From Arctopsyche grandis (Eukaryota; Arthropoda; Insecta; Trichoptera; Hydropsychidae), in contig NC_135356.1 in NCBI RefSeq assembly GCF_051622035.1, positions 20,263,685-20,327,684 of the forward strand: a stretch of 64,000 nucleotides of DNA, read 5' to 3'. Made by a program: the position numbers and the translations under genes. How positions within the stretch are numbered: the stretch's first letter is position 1; every line of letters begins with the position of its first letter. The notes under the pieces are model-generated. The model saw only the letters and a program-made list of their open reading frames with translations. It did no database searches and was not told where the DNA came from. Below are positions 1 through 14,714 of the stretch, piece after piece.

Positions 1-90
1 ATATAAACTGGACCCGGTTTTGCTCAAATGATAAATCAAATCTTTTGATGATAAATCATGAACTTGACAATTGATCAACATATGAGCCGT

Positions 91-335
91 TGTATTTGTA
101 AATGGCAAAAGTTCACTTTTCTTCTTTTCGAGAAATGTTTCGCAAAACATTACATATAATGTTTTACGTTTAACAATACATATTTAAAAATACTGGTGGC
201 GTGTAACATGTTTATTCTGCTTTTCCGAGATTCTGGACATATTAATTAAAACCAGTGATAAAATTTTGTGAATTAAGTCAAACAGAAATAGTGTTTTTTT
301 AACTGAAATTTGGACTTCCGCCACTTTCAAATATA
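91..335. mobile_element. MITE-like element, copy 1
   Basis: About 245 bp bounded by imperfect inverted ends: TGTATTTGTAAATGGC on the left and GCCACTTTCAAATATA on the right. A second copy lies in inverted orientation at 5606-5849, and the two share most of the interior, including the region around TTCTGCTTTTCCGAGATTCT. No coding capacity. The ends suggest a TA-type target, but the superfamily is not assigned. Confidence 0.55.
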
Positions 336-3029
<2,694 letters not shown>

Positions 3030-3302
3030 AAGAATACGTGGGTGAGAAGTTTGACACGGGTAGTTGATATAGTGGAGAGAGTGGTGAGGTTGAAATGGCA
3101 ATGGGTGGGTCACGTAGCTAGAAGAACGGAAACAAGACGGACGAAAGAAATACTCGAATGGTACGAGAGAATACAAAAGGGTGCAAGGAAGGCCACAAGG
3201 GAAAGATGGGTGGATGAAATTAAGAAAATGTGTGGGATGAAATGGATGAGGGTTGCTCAAAACAGACCAATAGAAGCGTGTAAGATGAATGGCTGTACAT
3301 GA
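3030..3302 (+). pseudogene. Non-LTR reverse transcriptase 3' end, copy 1
   Basis: Translates to the C-terminal tail typical of RTE-clade-like non-LTR retrotransposons, with the landmarks [29 protein letters not shown] and WMRVAQNR. Only about 90 residues remain, without polymerase motifs, so this is a 5'-truncated dead copy. Related fragments lie at 6000-6822 and 23720-24318. Confidence 0.75.
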
Positions 3303-3340
3303 TGATAATAATAATGACATCTCGTGGAGACGTGTTTCAA

Positions 3341-3615
3341 CTGAACGGACACTTGGTCGACGGACATTAGGTCAATGGACGCTTGTCCTAACGGAAAATT
3401 GGCTGATTGCGTATCGAAATTACTCAAAACTCACTGAAAACAGATGCGTTATTCAGAAATCACCTCGATGTCATTTGATATTTTGGATAGATTTAAATAA
3501 TTATAAAATTTAATTCGGCCTATTATCCGACCGGCCAGGTGTCCGTTCAGCTAAATGTCCGTCGGCCTAATATTCGTTCGACCAAGCGTCCGTCGGCCAA
3601 GTGTCCATTCGGTCA
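3341..3615. repeat. Foldback element built of ~17-bp subrepeats
   Basis: Both ends are made of short units alternating GGACACTTGGTCGA, GGACATTAGGTCAA and their complements. The left block (about 3341-3395) is inverted relative to the right block (about 3535-3612). The middle is AT-rich. This is a MITE-like foldback design with tandem subterminal repeats and no coding capacity. Confidence 0.6.
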
Positions 3616-3639
3616 ATAGTCCATCAACCGCATATTTGT

Positions 3640-3866
3640 TTATAAATCAGTCGCATAGCTCCGTGGTTAGCGGTAATTGGATTATTACGCACATTGCGAT
3701 CACCCAAAAGACAATTTTTGCCATGAAAATCGCGAATACGGAATATTTGGCACTAGAGTTCTCGTTAGCATGATAGTTATCGTTAGTATGATGGACTTTT
3801 CGGCTGCCAGATGTTCCGTTATAGAGATTTTAGTGAATTTCAGGCGAGCGCTTTGTGGCCAATAAT
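3640..3866 (+). repeat. Dispersed repeat R3, copy 1
   Basis: Shares GATAGTTATCGTTAGTATGA, CTGCCAGATGTTCCGTTATA and other blocks with 16395-16580 (opposite orientation). A diverged copy is split across 53000-53108 and 54154-54370. Non-coding. Superfamily unknown. Confidence 0.6.
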
Positions 3867-4015
3867 CACTGGGCCGTGGTTAGCATATAAAGCTAACAAC
3901 TGAAGGGTCACGGGTTCGATATATGTAAATTCAGGTAATTTTTATTAGAGTTTGCCAATTTACCTGATTTTTGTTGAAACGGTTATTTCCAAATTGGCCA
4001 CCGACCCTTATTTGT
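3867..4015 (+). repeat. tRNA-related SINE, copy 1
   Basis: A tRNA-like head contains TGGTTAGCATATAAAG (A-box-like) and GGTCACGGGTTCGATA (B-box-like). It is followed by a body with GTTTGCCAATTTACCTGATT and TGTTGAAAC. The same body and a tRNA-like head recur on the minus strand at 15440-15658. Confidence 0.5.
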
Positions 4016-5605
4016 CACCACTCTTTGAATTTATTTTCAATAATATTATAAATTTACAGTACATATGAACAAAATTGGCCATATGTGTCGCCTTGGAGGA
4101 ATCTTGTAATGACACCATGATAAAAATTAATTTAAAACTCGCTCAATAGAATTTATGAATAAAATACACCCTCATGAGATAAAAACACTACTTAGTTGTT
4201 TCAAAAATTTAAATTGATTATATTATAAAACAATGGACCCAAGCTAATTTTAAATTTATAAATTCGATCTTTTGAATGAATTATACTCGTATGTGCATAT
4301 GTATGCTAAATTTAATTTTCATTGAAATGCATTTTTTTTATTATTCATATGAAATCCGATTCAAATCATGTTTTGTTTTTAACAACAACAAAATTCAACG
4401 GAAATCATACAACTTTCAAAACCACAAAAAGGTATTTTTATGATTCGGTAGAACTCAACGCACAACACTTCCTCGTATTAACCACTATTCGTAATCAGTA
4501 ATTTACCCCGAATTTATTTTTAATTATATATTTATTCCCATTATTTTTTAAACTCTCCGCCCTCATATGGTATATTTACTTGCGCACACGCCACTGATTG
4601 ACAATATTTACAACAAAACATTGTATTTCATGTACAGCCACTGCATTTTGAACGCTCAATCACTCAATATGGACCGACAGGCGTATAAAAACACGAGAAT
4701 TTGACACACGTAAATGCATTAGACACGTGAATAGACTTAAATAGAACGATTGACGACGCCTGACTTTGACACCAACCGTCGTAATGCGCCGTGGGAACGG
4801 ATAATTGAATTACTTCTCCGCTGGGATTCGAACTTGAAATGTTCCAGTTAAGACCAGCCGTATTTATTCAATATACTTATAATCAGTGTGTCATTGCAAA
4901 TCATCGAAACCGCCACTGATAGTATTTAGTCATGCAAAATGAACGATGAAAAGCCGTAAGAAATTACCAGCAGCTGCGTAACCATACGCCGTCTTACAAA
5001 TGTGGACAAAGAACAATAAAAAAAACCGACGTTATTTTAACACATGAAATCTTTGAAAATTCTCGTGTGTGCTTACCGAGAGTCATTGCCGCTAATGAAT
5101 TAAAATCTAAAAGTGGGATATTACTAAAGAAATCTGGGAGTATGGAGCAAGTTATGCGATACGCCGTTTTTTACAAATAATTAAGTGGGGAGATAAAGTC
5201 AGTTTGATTGTTTCCCATATGAAAAATATACACGCTAAAGTAGTAAAACTGATACTACCTACACGGAAAGATCTACAATCTAATACAAATCTAAGAAGTT
5301 AGCAATAGATATCCCTATCCCTAGTGATAATTCTCAAGCAGAGAAGGGAAAAAGTAGGATAATGTGGTACTTTCTAATCAAGTTTCGTGACGATGACATC
5401 TTAACTATGCTGTCCGTATAGAAGTTTACTTAAATACTATCGTATGTAGAATTAGTAGTCATTTGAGATTTATATGAATAAATCAAACCCCTTGGGTCTA
5501 TCGGCTTTGCCGCCTCTCCCAAGTATGTTAAATAAATAAATAAGTATGGACTTTTATAATATTTTAACCATTTTTCAATTTTCGGAACCAAAAGTATTTT
5601 TTGGT
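4016..5605. other. No gene seen; isolated B-box-like motif
   Basis: AT-rich and without exons. On the minus strand near 4818-4835, GTTCGAATCCCAGCGG matches a pol III B box, and GGTCTTAACTGG lies upstream of it. This may be another SINE head, but no tRNA cloverleaf could be drawn. Confidence 0.35.
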
Positions 5606-5849
5606 ATATTTGAAAGTGGCAATGAAAGTCCAATTTTCAGTTCCAAAAACACTATTTCTGTTTGACTTAATTAACATATTGTTATCACTTATTGTAATTC
5701 GATATGTCCAGAATCTCGGAAAAGCAGAATAAACTTATTACAGGCCTCCAGTATTGTTAAATATTATAAATCGCAAAACCTTATGTTAAATGTCTCGCGA
5801 GATATTTCTCGAAATAAAGAAAAGTGGACTTACGCCACTTGCAAATATA
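5606..5849. mobile_element. MITE-like element, copy 2 (inverted)
   Basis: Ends ATATTTGAAAGTGGC and GCCACTTGCAAATATA form an inverted pair. The interior is the reverse complement of 91-335. Non-autonomous, with no coding capacity. Confidence 0.6.
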
Positions 5850-6080
5850 ACGGCTCAGATGTGTGTATATAAAGTCACTTAGGAAGGGTTAATACATATA
5901 ATTCAGCCATAGAATAATACTAATGTATAACTTATTTCGTGTGAAACTCTCATGACATTTAATAAAGTTACCAAATTCCGATATAAGACGGTCAATCTGG
6001 ATTTAATGTGAAGTAAAACTTTTCTCGGGCTGAAGAAAAAGATCAAAGATCTTCGATAAATGCGTTTTGCCAGTGATGAC

Positions 6081-6213
6081 TAAAGCCCGGACCCTGAGGG
6101 GGCCGTCCATTGTTCAAATGTTGTAAATGCATTGTTAAAGGTTTGCTGAACCTTTTTTTCAAAGCATTTACAACAATCGAACAATAGACGGCACGCTTCC
6201 GGTCCTACCTCTA
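6081..6213. mobile_element. hAT-type MITE, family M1, copy 1
   Basis: 133 bp with inverted ends TAAAGCCCGGACC and GGTCCTACCTCTA, flanked by a perfect 8-bp duplication GTGATGAC (6073-6080 and 6214-6221). The interior is a near palindrome. The empty site survives in the related retrotransposon copy near 23948-23962. Eight-bp duplications are characteristic of hAT elements. Confidence 0.9.
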
Positions 6214-6382
6214 GTGATGACGTATGGATGTGAGCGCCATTGACATTGAAAGCCAAGATGCTACACAAAGTCCAATGCACTCAAAGAAGTAAGAAACGCG
6301 GTATGCTCGGTATAACGAGGAAGTACGAGAAGCGTAATACGTAGATGAGAAGTATGACAAGGGTAGTGGATATAGTGGATAG

Positions 6383-6583
6383 TTTCGAGAAGTCCTAATT
6401 TTCAAATAGAACAAAAAAAACGTACTTAGAACAAAAAAAACGGTTATCACCCTCGGATACATATAAACACCTCTTGACTCTTTTTTGTGGAATTCTATTG
6501 CGTTAGTTCTCCTTGAGCATCTTTGAAATTTTGGATGTCTTTGGAGTGCGACAACTATCTCGAGTGCATTTTTCCGGTCACCA
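6383..6583. mobile_element. 201-bp insertion in the retrotransposon relic
   Basis: Foreign DNA flanked by GTGGATAG at 6375-6382 and 6584-6591. The uninterrupted sequence survives near 24060-24080. Part of the insert (CACCCTCGGATA through TTGCGTTAGTTCT) recurs inverted at 14715-14835. Terminal inverted repeats are not obvious, so the class is uncertain despite the 8-bp duplication. Confidence 0.6.
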
Positions 6584-6899
6584 GTGGATAGAGTGAAGAG
6601 ATTGAAATGGCAATGGGCGTACCACGTGGCTAAAAGAATGGACGAAAGGTGGACAAAAGGAGTGCTAGAATAAGGCCAGAAGGGATAGATGGGTGGATGA
6701 TATTCAGAAAATGTGTGGGATGAGAGGGATTAGAGTTGCGCAAAACAAAGAAGAGTGAAAGCGTTTTTTTTGGAGATGCTTTCATCCAGCAGTTGATGGT
6801 GAATGAGTGTATATTATGATGACGATGAAAACTTTTTTTATCAAAGGAAAAAATATTTAACTATTATTTATTGAAAAATTTCACAAAAAAAAAATCATT

Positions 6900-7060
6900 T
6901 TTATTATTACTAGCCTCTTATGGCTTTTGATTTTTTCGTCTGATTTTGTTTGACGAAATTTGGGTTCTTATCCGATCGTTTTCAAACTTTGCCATTTTGC
7001 TCGGTTTGGTCATCAATATATGTGGAAATCAAATCCCCATTACGATAATAATCGTAATAG
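6900..7060 (+). repeat. Dispersed repeat shared with 14840-14980
   Basis: Shares TATTACTAGCCTCTT, AATTTGGGTTCTTATCCGAT and GGTCATCAATATATGTGGAA in the same order with 14840-14980. Non-coding. Confidence 0.6.
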
Positions 7061-7129
7061 ACACGCTTGAAAATACTCCATTATCGTTTTCGGTGGCGTC
7101 TATTATCCGGGTGACCGTAAAAAAGTCGA

Positions 7130-7330
7130 AAATGTTCGTTTACACAACAGGAACAAGAGGAACAGGCTTTTCCTCTCGTATCCTGCGCGCGCACATTAAA
7201 CAAGGCTGTATGTCAAATGAGAGATGATTTCACCGCATGCCACTGATATATATTATATATACATACATAATACCGTTTACCATGCACCCTTTTTTTTTGA
7301 TCTTTCGACTGAAGATCTTTTCAGTTTCGG
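7130..7330. repeat. Palindrome family P1, partial copy
   Basis: Contains AACAGGAACAAGAGGAACAG and, further on, TACCGTTTACCATGCACCC and GATCTTTCG. These modules form the large palindromes at 50719-51104, 58610-58748 and 59998-60373. Here the middle has diverged and the palindrome no longer closes. Confidence 0.6.
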
Positions 7331-8392
7331 TGCCGTGAGGTAGACCCCTATTATACACACCCTTCCGGTCGTTTTTTTCCCTTTTCGCCAAGTCAGATTT
7401 TAATTGTTTAAACGCCTATATTTTTTTCTTTTTTCACACTATTTTATAAAAATTTTCTTTTTAAAAATTATTTTATAATATAAATTTAGTTTTTTTAATA
7501 TATAGAAGTTTTAAAGTACAATTTTAATTACGGGAGCATGTATGTATATGCATATTTCTAAATATCCCTACGTAGATATGAAATACATATGTATAATACA
7601 TGCGTAGTTACGGACCCGCTGTTGTGTGTCAATCATCACGTGCGTTCCTGGCAGAAAATATTATCAAGGAAATGTCGGTAGAGTTTAAGGCCAACAAATC
7701 AATCGAGAGCGTCTTGAAAATCATCATCATCGTCGTAATCATCAGTCGATGAAACAAGGGAACCGGTCGCCATTATTTGGTCCGCAGATGGACGCGACGA
7801 GAAGCGTCGCGTAAAAAAGAAGCACACGAGCAGCTTCCTGTCGGCCTCACCAGCTCTAGATATTTATGAACCTCCTCCTCCTCCTCCTCACCCTCAAGAA
7901 TGCACATTCTCCAACGCACATATCCCAGATCCCGGACACACCCGAAAACGTAGGGTCACACGCGGAAGCGTTGCGTTAGGTCCATAACTCTTTGATCGAT
8001 TTGCTCATTTCATAACTCATTTCTCCTCAAATCAAAACCTAACATGTTGAGACATGTCAACACGAACACATGTGTGGCAAGATTTTTTTGTCACATTTCA
8101 CCCATTGCTGACTTTCAAGTAAATTAAATTAATTAACTTTCCGTTGAATTCAATTAATTGACTTATCGACTCGCGTTCAATCTTATTTGTACGGCCCACA
8201 TTAACAAAAATTAAATTTTTAATATTATTAGTATATACCGCGTCTCTTTCCACGATATACGATTCCAAGGGGAGAAAGAGACGGGACATGCACGCAATAG
8301 ACAATTATTATATACTATTAGTTACCAGGTGCACGGAGTCGTACACTTAATAAAAAGTGTAATACCAGTCACAGCACATGCGCATATTCAGT
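7331..8392. other. No gene recognised; GC-richer stretch 7610-7960
   Basis: Bases 7610-7960 are distinctly less AT-rich than their surroundings and include a (CCT)n run near 7871. I could not draw an exon with good splice sites. It could be a non-coding first exon or promoter of an unseen gene. Confidence 0.35.
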
Positions 8393-8400
8393 GTAATGTC

Positions 8401-8525
8401 GGACCCTGAGGAGGCCGTTTATTGTTCAAATGTTGTAAATGCATTGTTAAAGGTTTGCCGAACCTTTTTTACAAAGCATTTACAATAATTGAACAATAAA
8501 CGGCACGCTTCCGGTCCTACCTCTA
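8401..8525. mobile_element. hAT-type MITE, family M1, copy 2 (one end short)
   Basis: Same family as 6081-6213. Flanked by a perfect 8-bp duplication GTAATGTC (8393-8400 and 8526-8533). The left end starts at GGACC and lacks the terminal TAAAGCCC that the other copies have, yet the duplication abuts it directly. Confidence 0.85.
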
Positions 8526-8692
8526 GTAATGTCTGTACGAACAATTACCATTGTGACGAAATAATCATTTTATATACATATATTGATAATCTTCGCAAAA
8601 ACTGTGAGATAATTATATATGTACGTTACCATTATGACGCAATCCTAAAAAATTTTTCGTGTGCTTTTTAAGCTATTGACATTGCAGTAAGT

Positions 8693-9488
8693 CAGCGATT
8701 TCCAAAGTGGGAGGCGCACACTAGTGTAAAGGGGCGCGAAAAGTTAGTTTATAGCATAACATGGTAAAATAAAATAAAAAATAGTTTTAAATAAACTTTC
8801 AAAACCCAAAATTAAAATTTATTCCTGAAACGCACGTAATTTTCAACTGGTTACAAGAGAAAATCCACTAACGATGAGGATACTGAATTTAATACCCGAG
8901 TAAAAGTAGTAGGAATATAAGCAACTAGGAACAAGGAAGTAGAAATATCAAGACAAGAAAATACGATTCATCCTATTTATCAATGAGATTCACAAATGCT
9001 ATTTATATAATAGATGGCTTGGAAAGACCAATGTGTTTGCTCTGTATGAAAGCTTTGGCTGCAGATAGTATGAGATCGAGTAAATTCAAACGGCACCTTG
9101 AAAATTTGCATTCTGAACACGTTGGTAAACTCATATAATTTTTTTCGCAGAAAATTACTAGTTTAATAAAGAGAATCAAACGTTCAAGAAAATAGTTCTA
9201 TTCCAACAAATGTATCGTAAAAAGTTTCGTCCAGAATTGTAAAATTAAAAAAAAAACCACATACAATAAATGAGACAGAAGTTTTGCCAGAAGCTATTGA
9301 ATATGGTTGAAATAATGTTCGGGGAATCATGTGCGAAACATTATTTTTAAAAAATAATTTTATTGTTCTGTCAATTATATTTGTATTTTTTTGTATTAAT
9401 ACATTCTTATCATTTAAAATTGGGGGGCGCCAAGATTAGATTTTTTCAAAAGGGAGGGGCCTAGTAGCAATAAGTTTGGAATAAACGG
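8693..9488 (+). mobile_element. hAT element relic, ZBED5/GTF2IRD2-like lineage
   Basis: The left end CAGCGATTTCCAAAG and the right end CTTATTCCAAAC-like (read on the minus strand) resemble the 63468 element, which starts CAGCGGTTTCCAAACTT. Within it, 9006-9300 translates in pieces to a BED-type finger (PMCLLCMKALA, FKRHLENLHSEHV) and, after frameshifts, KKPHTI and a segment like the start of this transposase lineage. Most of the transposase is deleted. The exact right end is uncertain by a few bases. Confidence 0.6.
9006..9330 (+). pseudogene. hAT transposase N-terminus with BED finger
   Basis: Shows Cys-x2-Cys and His-x4-5-His spacing in CLLC...HLENLH, as in BED zinc fingers that bind transposon ends. 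Stops and frameshifts follow. No catalytic core is present. Confidence 0.6.
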
Positions 9489-10805
9489 AATTTAAAGTAA
9501 TAAAAATGATAATTCGATCTAAAATGATTTGTAGCTACCTAAAGAGATGAAACCTAGGAGCCTTTTTGTTTGAAATAATTTAGTATAAAATTAGAAAACA
9601 AAACAAATACGTTTCGATGATGGTGGTAACTTCATATAGTATTTTTATTAATAAAAATATTGAAAGTCTTAAAATATACAGTGACGTGTCTTAGCGTCAA
9701 TTGGAACAGATGTGCCTCTCAGTGTTTAGATTAAAATAAATAATATTAAGATTATATTCGTTGATCCGAATATACATAAATAAACGATTACGGTTTTCAA
9801 TTCGAATATTATTGACGGAAAACTTGCCTTGAAAAACGACACGTAAGATTTGATAGTTAATTAATTTCGATTAAGTCAACCGGAAGTGGCCGATTCCTAC
9901 ATATTCGCGAATACATACATACATAAAATTCTTTACTAGACACTCGTATTCGAGGATGTTACCGGAGTAATTGTCAAAATTTACGACCCGTACGGGTTTG
10001 GTTTAGAAACATGTGTCAAAATCCACTTTGTATGGATGTTACATATGTATGTACATATTCGATATAATGATAGTTGAATTCATGATTGTGTTCTGTTTGA
10101 GACGACATGCTTTTTCTTATAGAATTCATCAGTTTGAAAATATCACACTCTATATATTGTATTCTATTATATTGGACAGGTTTTAAATGTATAGGAAACG
10201 AATTTGTATTAGCGACCAAACTTATAAATATCTTTTATATTGAGTATACCTTTTTTAGAAATTACGTTAATTTTGCAAATACGAATCGTTTGCATGAGAT
10301 AAAAACAGTGTACATACATATGTAGATAATGGGCACAGCTATTTTGTTTTTTTTACCTCTGGGTTATTATATACGTATGTATGTATATACATTTGAAGTA
10401 ATGAGAAAACAACGCCGATCTATAGATTGCTTATCTGAAAGTAGCTTTTGTATATTCAATCGCAGAGCTCTTCAAACTTTTAAGTACCGAGTATTTTATG
10501 TACCATAAGTAAAATCAGGCCAGGCCATACATTAAACACCTGCTGGTTTTAAACCAACATTTATGGCTTTTGAAGAGATTCTTACAATTTGAGATTCGTT
10601 TTCAGACTAGAAAAGAGTAGTACGTAGCCATAGTTTATCGAAACCTTCAAGCTTCTTTTAACAGTTTTCAATAAGTCGATTTGTCAAGTTCGTGTTTACA
10701 AAATTCACAGCTTTTTGATATGTTGATTCCATACACGTATACTATGTCGTATTAATTTACAGATAAATCAGTTCGTTGAACTGATATATCAATAAAATCG
10801 GCACA
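9489..10805. other. No gene seen
   Basis: AT-rich, with many TACATA/TATGTA microsatellite tracts. I found no family signature or credible exon on either strand. Confidence 0.5.
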
Positions 10806-11125
10806 AAATATGAAAAATTAGCTCATGCTTACGAAAAAAAAATGTGAAATTTTTTTTGACTTTTAAAATTTGCTAGATAATTAATTATACGTATTTTAAA
10901 GCAATAAAAAACCACAATATATAGAAAAAAACATCTGAATATTGATTCCGGTACTCATTTTTGGCGCAGCAATACTAGATTTTTAATTAAAGCCAAAAAT
11001 TTGTAAAAATTGCATGTATTTTTAAACGGAGCCAACAAAAAAAATTGTCATATTCGAATTCAGTGGATCAAACTTTAGTAAAGATTGATTAGTCTCCGCT
11101 GGGGTAAGTAAAAACGTGTTTTTTT
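10806..11125. repeat. Dispersed repeat P2, copy 1
   Basis: Contains TTGTCATATTCGAATTCAGT, AAACTTTAGTAAAG and TTAGTCTCCGCTGGGGTA. Inverted or related copies occur at 18640-19240, and another part of the family recurs at 62855-63120. Non-coding, AT-rich. Confidence 0.5.
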
Positions 11126-11607
11126 TGTGGCTCGGTATAATTGGTATGAATATTTTTACTATTTATAATGTCCATGATTTCATCGATTGGTCGTCACGGT
11201 GTAAATTTTAAGCCAACCTGACAAGCCATTATTATAATAATCGTTTTAGCGAAGAAAGACACAATGACGCTTCTTTGCTTCTTAAGTATTTTCGCAGGCA
11301 GGGCGATGACGAATTTCAATCTATTTAAGTGCTTCTCGCGACTGAACTGCTCGCGAATGTGTTCGTGTTGTATATACACATGTTTATTATTCAATACCGA
11401 TGACGTTAGCGCAAAATCACCAAAATCATCATTGCAAAAAACATTTGAAAACTCGTTTTATGATGTTATGTTAATTTTTATTTTTAATGTTTTATTGTTT
11501 TATGTTAAGTCGATGATTCACGCTTATTGCGTGATATAAACAATAATAAGTAATAAATAAATACTTTGCGATGATCTTGTATGTGTGTATTCTTTGAGTC
11601 ATTAAAT
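11126..11607. other. No gene seen
   Basis: AT-rich. Overlapping short open frames on the two strands have no recognisable content. Confidence 0.4.
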
Positions 11608-11740
11608 GGTGGAGGCTGAGGAGTCGTAATTTTTCCACGCAACGACTAGTTTCCTAAAGTTTGCCAATCAATCTGATTTCATTGTTCGTCGATCGATTTT
11701 TTATGACTCCACGACTCCGACTCCACAGCCCTGCTGTGAA
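11608..11740 (-). mobile_element. Short hAT-like MITE fragment
   Basis: Read on the minus strand it begins CAGGGCTGTGGAGTCGGAG and ends near CGACTCCTCAGCC, an end pattern common among arthropod non-autonomous hAT elements. Its middle shares TTTGCCAATCAATCTGATTT with the SINE bodies at 3867 and 15440, so the boundaries may be composite. No clear target duplication. Confidence 0.4.
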
Positions 11741-12054
11741 TTAATCGAAAGCACAATACCGAAATCATACATATGTATATCCGTGTTAATCCAACGACGC
11801 ATCAACGCACACGTCTCGTTCGCAATTTTCACGTTTCATTAAATTCTCAAAGCTCGAATGTCTAACACGGGGATTTTAAATCTGCGGACTGCGAACTTGC
11901 AATAATTAGCGAGCTCGTTGATTGAATCTACACAACTAACAACGAATTTTTAAATTTCAAAATCGATCAATTTATCGAAACTACCCATTGAATATCAACG
12001 GGCACAACGCTAGTAAATAATATACATACATAAGTTATATATTATTATAATACA

Positions 12055-12390
12055 CTAGTATTGTACCCGATGAAATATCATCGCATGGGTGTTGGCATAT
12101 TAAGTTATTAAATAAAATAAAAAATAAATAAATGTGTTGGTCTTGTGTTCGATCCGCACGGGGTCGGATTTTTTTCAATTACTTTTTAAATATATTTAAT
12201 TGTTTAATATGAATAAAAATGGTAAAAACTACCTACCTACCTACATATAAACAATAGAAAAAATTATTAATTAAATAGATTTTTAATAGATGGCAGTAAA
12301 TGCTCCGAAACTTGGCGCCACCTATTTTCGTAGAGGAAACAGTATATGTATAGAAGTTTTTGCTATCGTTTTATATTTAGATTTTTCGAC
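12055..12390 (-). mobile_element. Helitron-like 3' end, copy 1
   Basis: On the minus strand the element ends with a perfect hairpin CGATGATATTTCATCG, then GGTACAATA, then CTAG next to a T. This is the Helitron terminus layout (hairpin, CTRR, insertion between A and T). A homologous copy lies at 29650-29890. The 5' TC end was not placed. Non-autonomous. Confidence 0.55.
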
Positions 12391-14700
12391 ATTTTACGTA
12401 GACCACAAATTTATACAAATACATATGTATGTATATTTTTTATACATACAAATAATGTACATATGTTTAAGCAAATGATATCGTTTATTTTTTATCTGAC
12501 ATAACTTCCGGGAGAATTTGTATGAAAAAATCCAACTTGGACACTCTAAATTTTACTATATTATTTTGAACGAAATATCAATAATTTTGCGGGTTTATTT
12601 TCGGTATGTGATGATACAAATGGTCAGTCGAATTCGTGTTTTGACAAGAGCGAGTCGTCTGAAACATTATCGTTTCAAAATTGAAAAGTCAAACAGGGCT
12701 GACAAAAACATTTCCATAATTGTCATTGAAGTATCATTCAACATACAATCTATTGTTATATCCGTAGTATGATTGGTTAGGGGAAATCGTTATAGATATT
12801 TAAAAACAACCGTCAGTAGCTCTGTTTGATTTGTATGATCAATTTTATTTTTTATACCAGGAAGACCTAACAGGTAAACCCTAATGCGCTTTCCTGGACA
12901 ATTACAAACATCGATAAACAATTATGTTTATACAATATCATGACATTTTTGGATAAATTTGATATACTGCTATGTATTTCGAGGAATACATACATACATT
13001 TTATAGATTGGGTAGCATTTTATAATATCAGCAAATTCGATATGGTATAAACTCGAATTTGCGAAAGATAATGATAAATCGATAAATGGATTATCATTTT
13101 TATATTTTCAAATAACGATTACTTGACTATCTTACCCATTTATCAAGAGCTATTAAAAACAAAAAGATTTAATTGTTACTACTAGCATTAATTTTTATCC
13201 ACATACATGCATACGTACATAGTCAGAGCCGTACATGGAGGGAGGGATTTTTAATGATTGCGACAAATTCATGAAAATAGTAGGAAATAGAGTCATAGTA
13301 TAAATTGCTGATAAGCCAGATATTTGGGTAACACAATTCTTAGATTTAATTAGAATTAGATTCTGCCTCCTTGTGGGCAAGAAAGATAAATAATCACGCT
13401 CCACAATTTTCGCTTAAAATGGAATAAATAGTACACTTATTACTGTTTTTTAATTTTATTTTAATTTAAATATGATTTTTTTTACGGAGGAGAGGGGAGC
13501 TAAATTAAAGCTTTGCCCCGTGCCTAACTTTTTCTTCACACGGTTCTGTATATAAATACATACATATGTAGTACACTATTATTACTGAATTTCGTAAAAG
13601 TTACTGACTGTTTTGTAGCTTAAAAACTAACTAAGAGCTCAAATATAAATTTATCTACTTTAATCACATGCTTTTTTTTTAGTGAATAATTTTAAGTAAC
13701 TTAAACGAGGAAAACAGCTTAAATTATTCTCAAACGTACTTCATATGAACTGAAAATAAATTTTATTTAAACTTCATTTCTTCATAATGTTTTATTCAGA
13801 AAAGTTGATTTAGTTTAATTTAGTAATGCCCATAATTTTCAATAATAACTATTTTTTTCCAACTGTGCATGTGGATGTGTAATTATGACAAAATTAGCCA
13901 ATCGCTGACTCTTGCCATAATTACGTAGGTAAGCGGAAAAAATAAATTACTCAACTTGACAAAAAGGTGTTTCAAAACTATGAAGCAGATGAGAGCGAAC
14001 TCGTATGTGAATTTACTTTGATCAGTCAAAAGAGAGACCAACAAACCACAGATCTGAAAGACTCGAGAGCGAGCGACCTTGAACAGGGTGCATGCACCTT
14101 GCAGGTCAGGAGTGCCGACCCTGATCCAGTCGGTCAAACAACTGTTCATGAGCCAAAACGAGCCCAATGATTCACTAAATTTACTTCGCGCGACTGTTTA
14201 TTCGTCACGGGAGTGAATCTCAATGTCCAGGTGGCCAACTCAAGTCCTCTCTCTTCAATCTCTTCAAATCCCCCCAATTATTTGCGTCCTTGTCTAATGT
14301 GAATTGTGGCGAGCGGTCACGTCTTACCTGGGTCGCCTTGGGTGCCTTTGGGTACTTGCATCATAATGAAATTATTCGTGCAACAATAAATACACTTGCT
14401 TATATCTATGTATGTATGTATATATGCGTCATACTAGCCGACTTTGTCCTTATGTGGAGTTATATTTTGTACGTACGTGTGTAGAATGGCCACTTTCTCA
14501 ATAATAGGTATGCGAGGTGCGCAACGGCTAAAGGAAGAATAGAAATTTAGGACCGTGGCTGAGAATTACTAAAGATACTCGTCCGGTTGATCATTCGACT
14601 GATATGAAATGAATAGAGTAGGGTTCGGTGATCTTTGCTCACGAGACGATCTCTCACAGGAACATCACTTATACGAAAATTGCTCACACTGAACATTGTT
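12391..14700. other. No gene seen
   Basis: Mostly AT-rich. A less AT-rich block at 13980-14170 contains small palindromes such as GGTGCATGCACC but no open frame with a family match. Confidence 0.4.
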
Positions 14701-14714
14701 CATACGGATAAATT

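Larger units (their letters stand above)
6000..6822 (+). pseudogene. Non-LTR reverse transcriptase 3' end, copy 2, twice interrupted
   Basis: Collinear with the copy at 23720-24318, from the region of TGCGTTTTGCCAGTGATGAC through TTGAAATGGCAATGGG to TTCATCCAGCAG. Two foreign blocks split it, at 6081-6213 and 6383-6583, each flanked by an 8-bp duplication. Apart from these insertions, frameshifts and stops show it is dead. Confidence 0.75.

Noticed and set aside
3890-3925. Functional tRNA gene
   Set aside because: A- and B-box-like motifs are present, but no acceptor or anticodon stems pair; it fits a SINE head.
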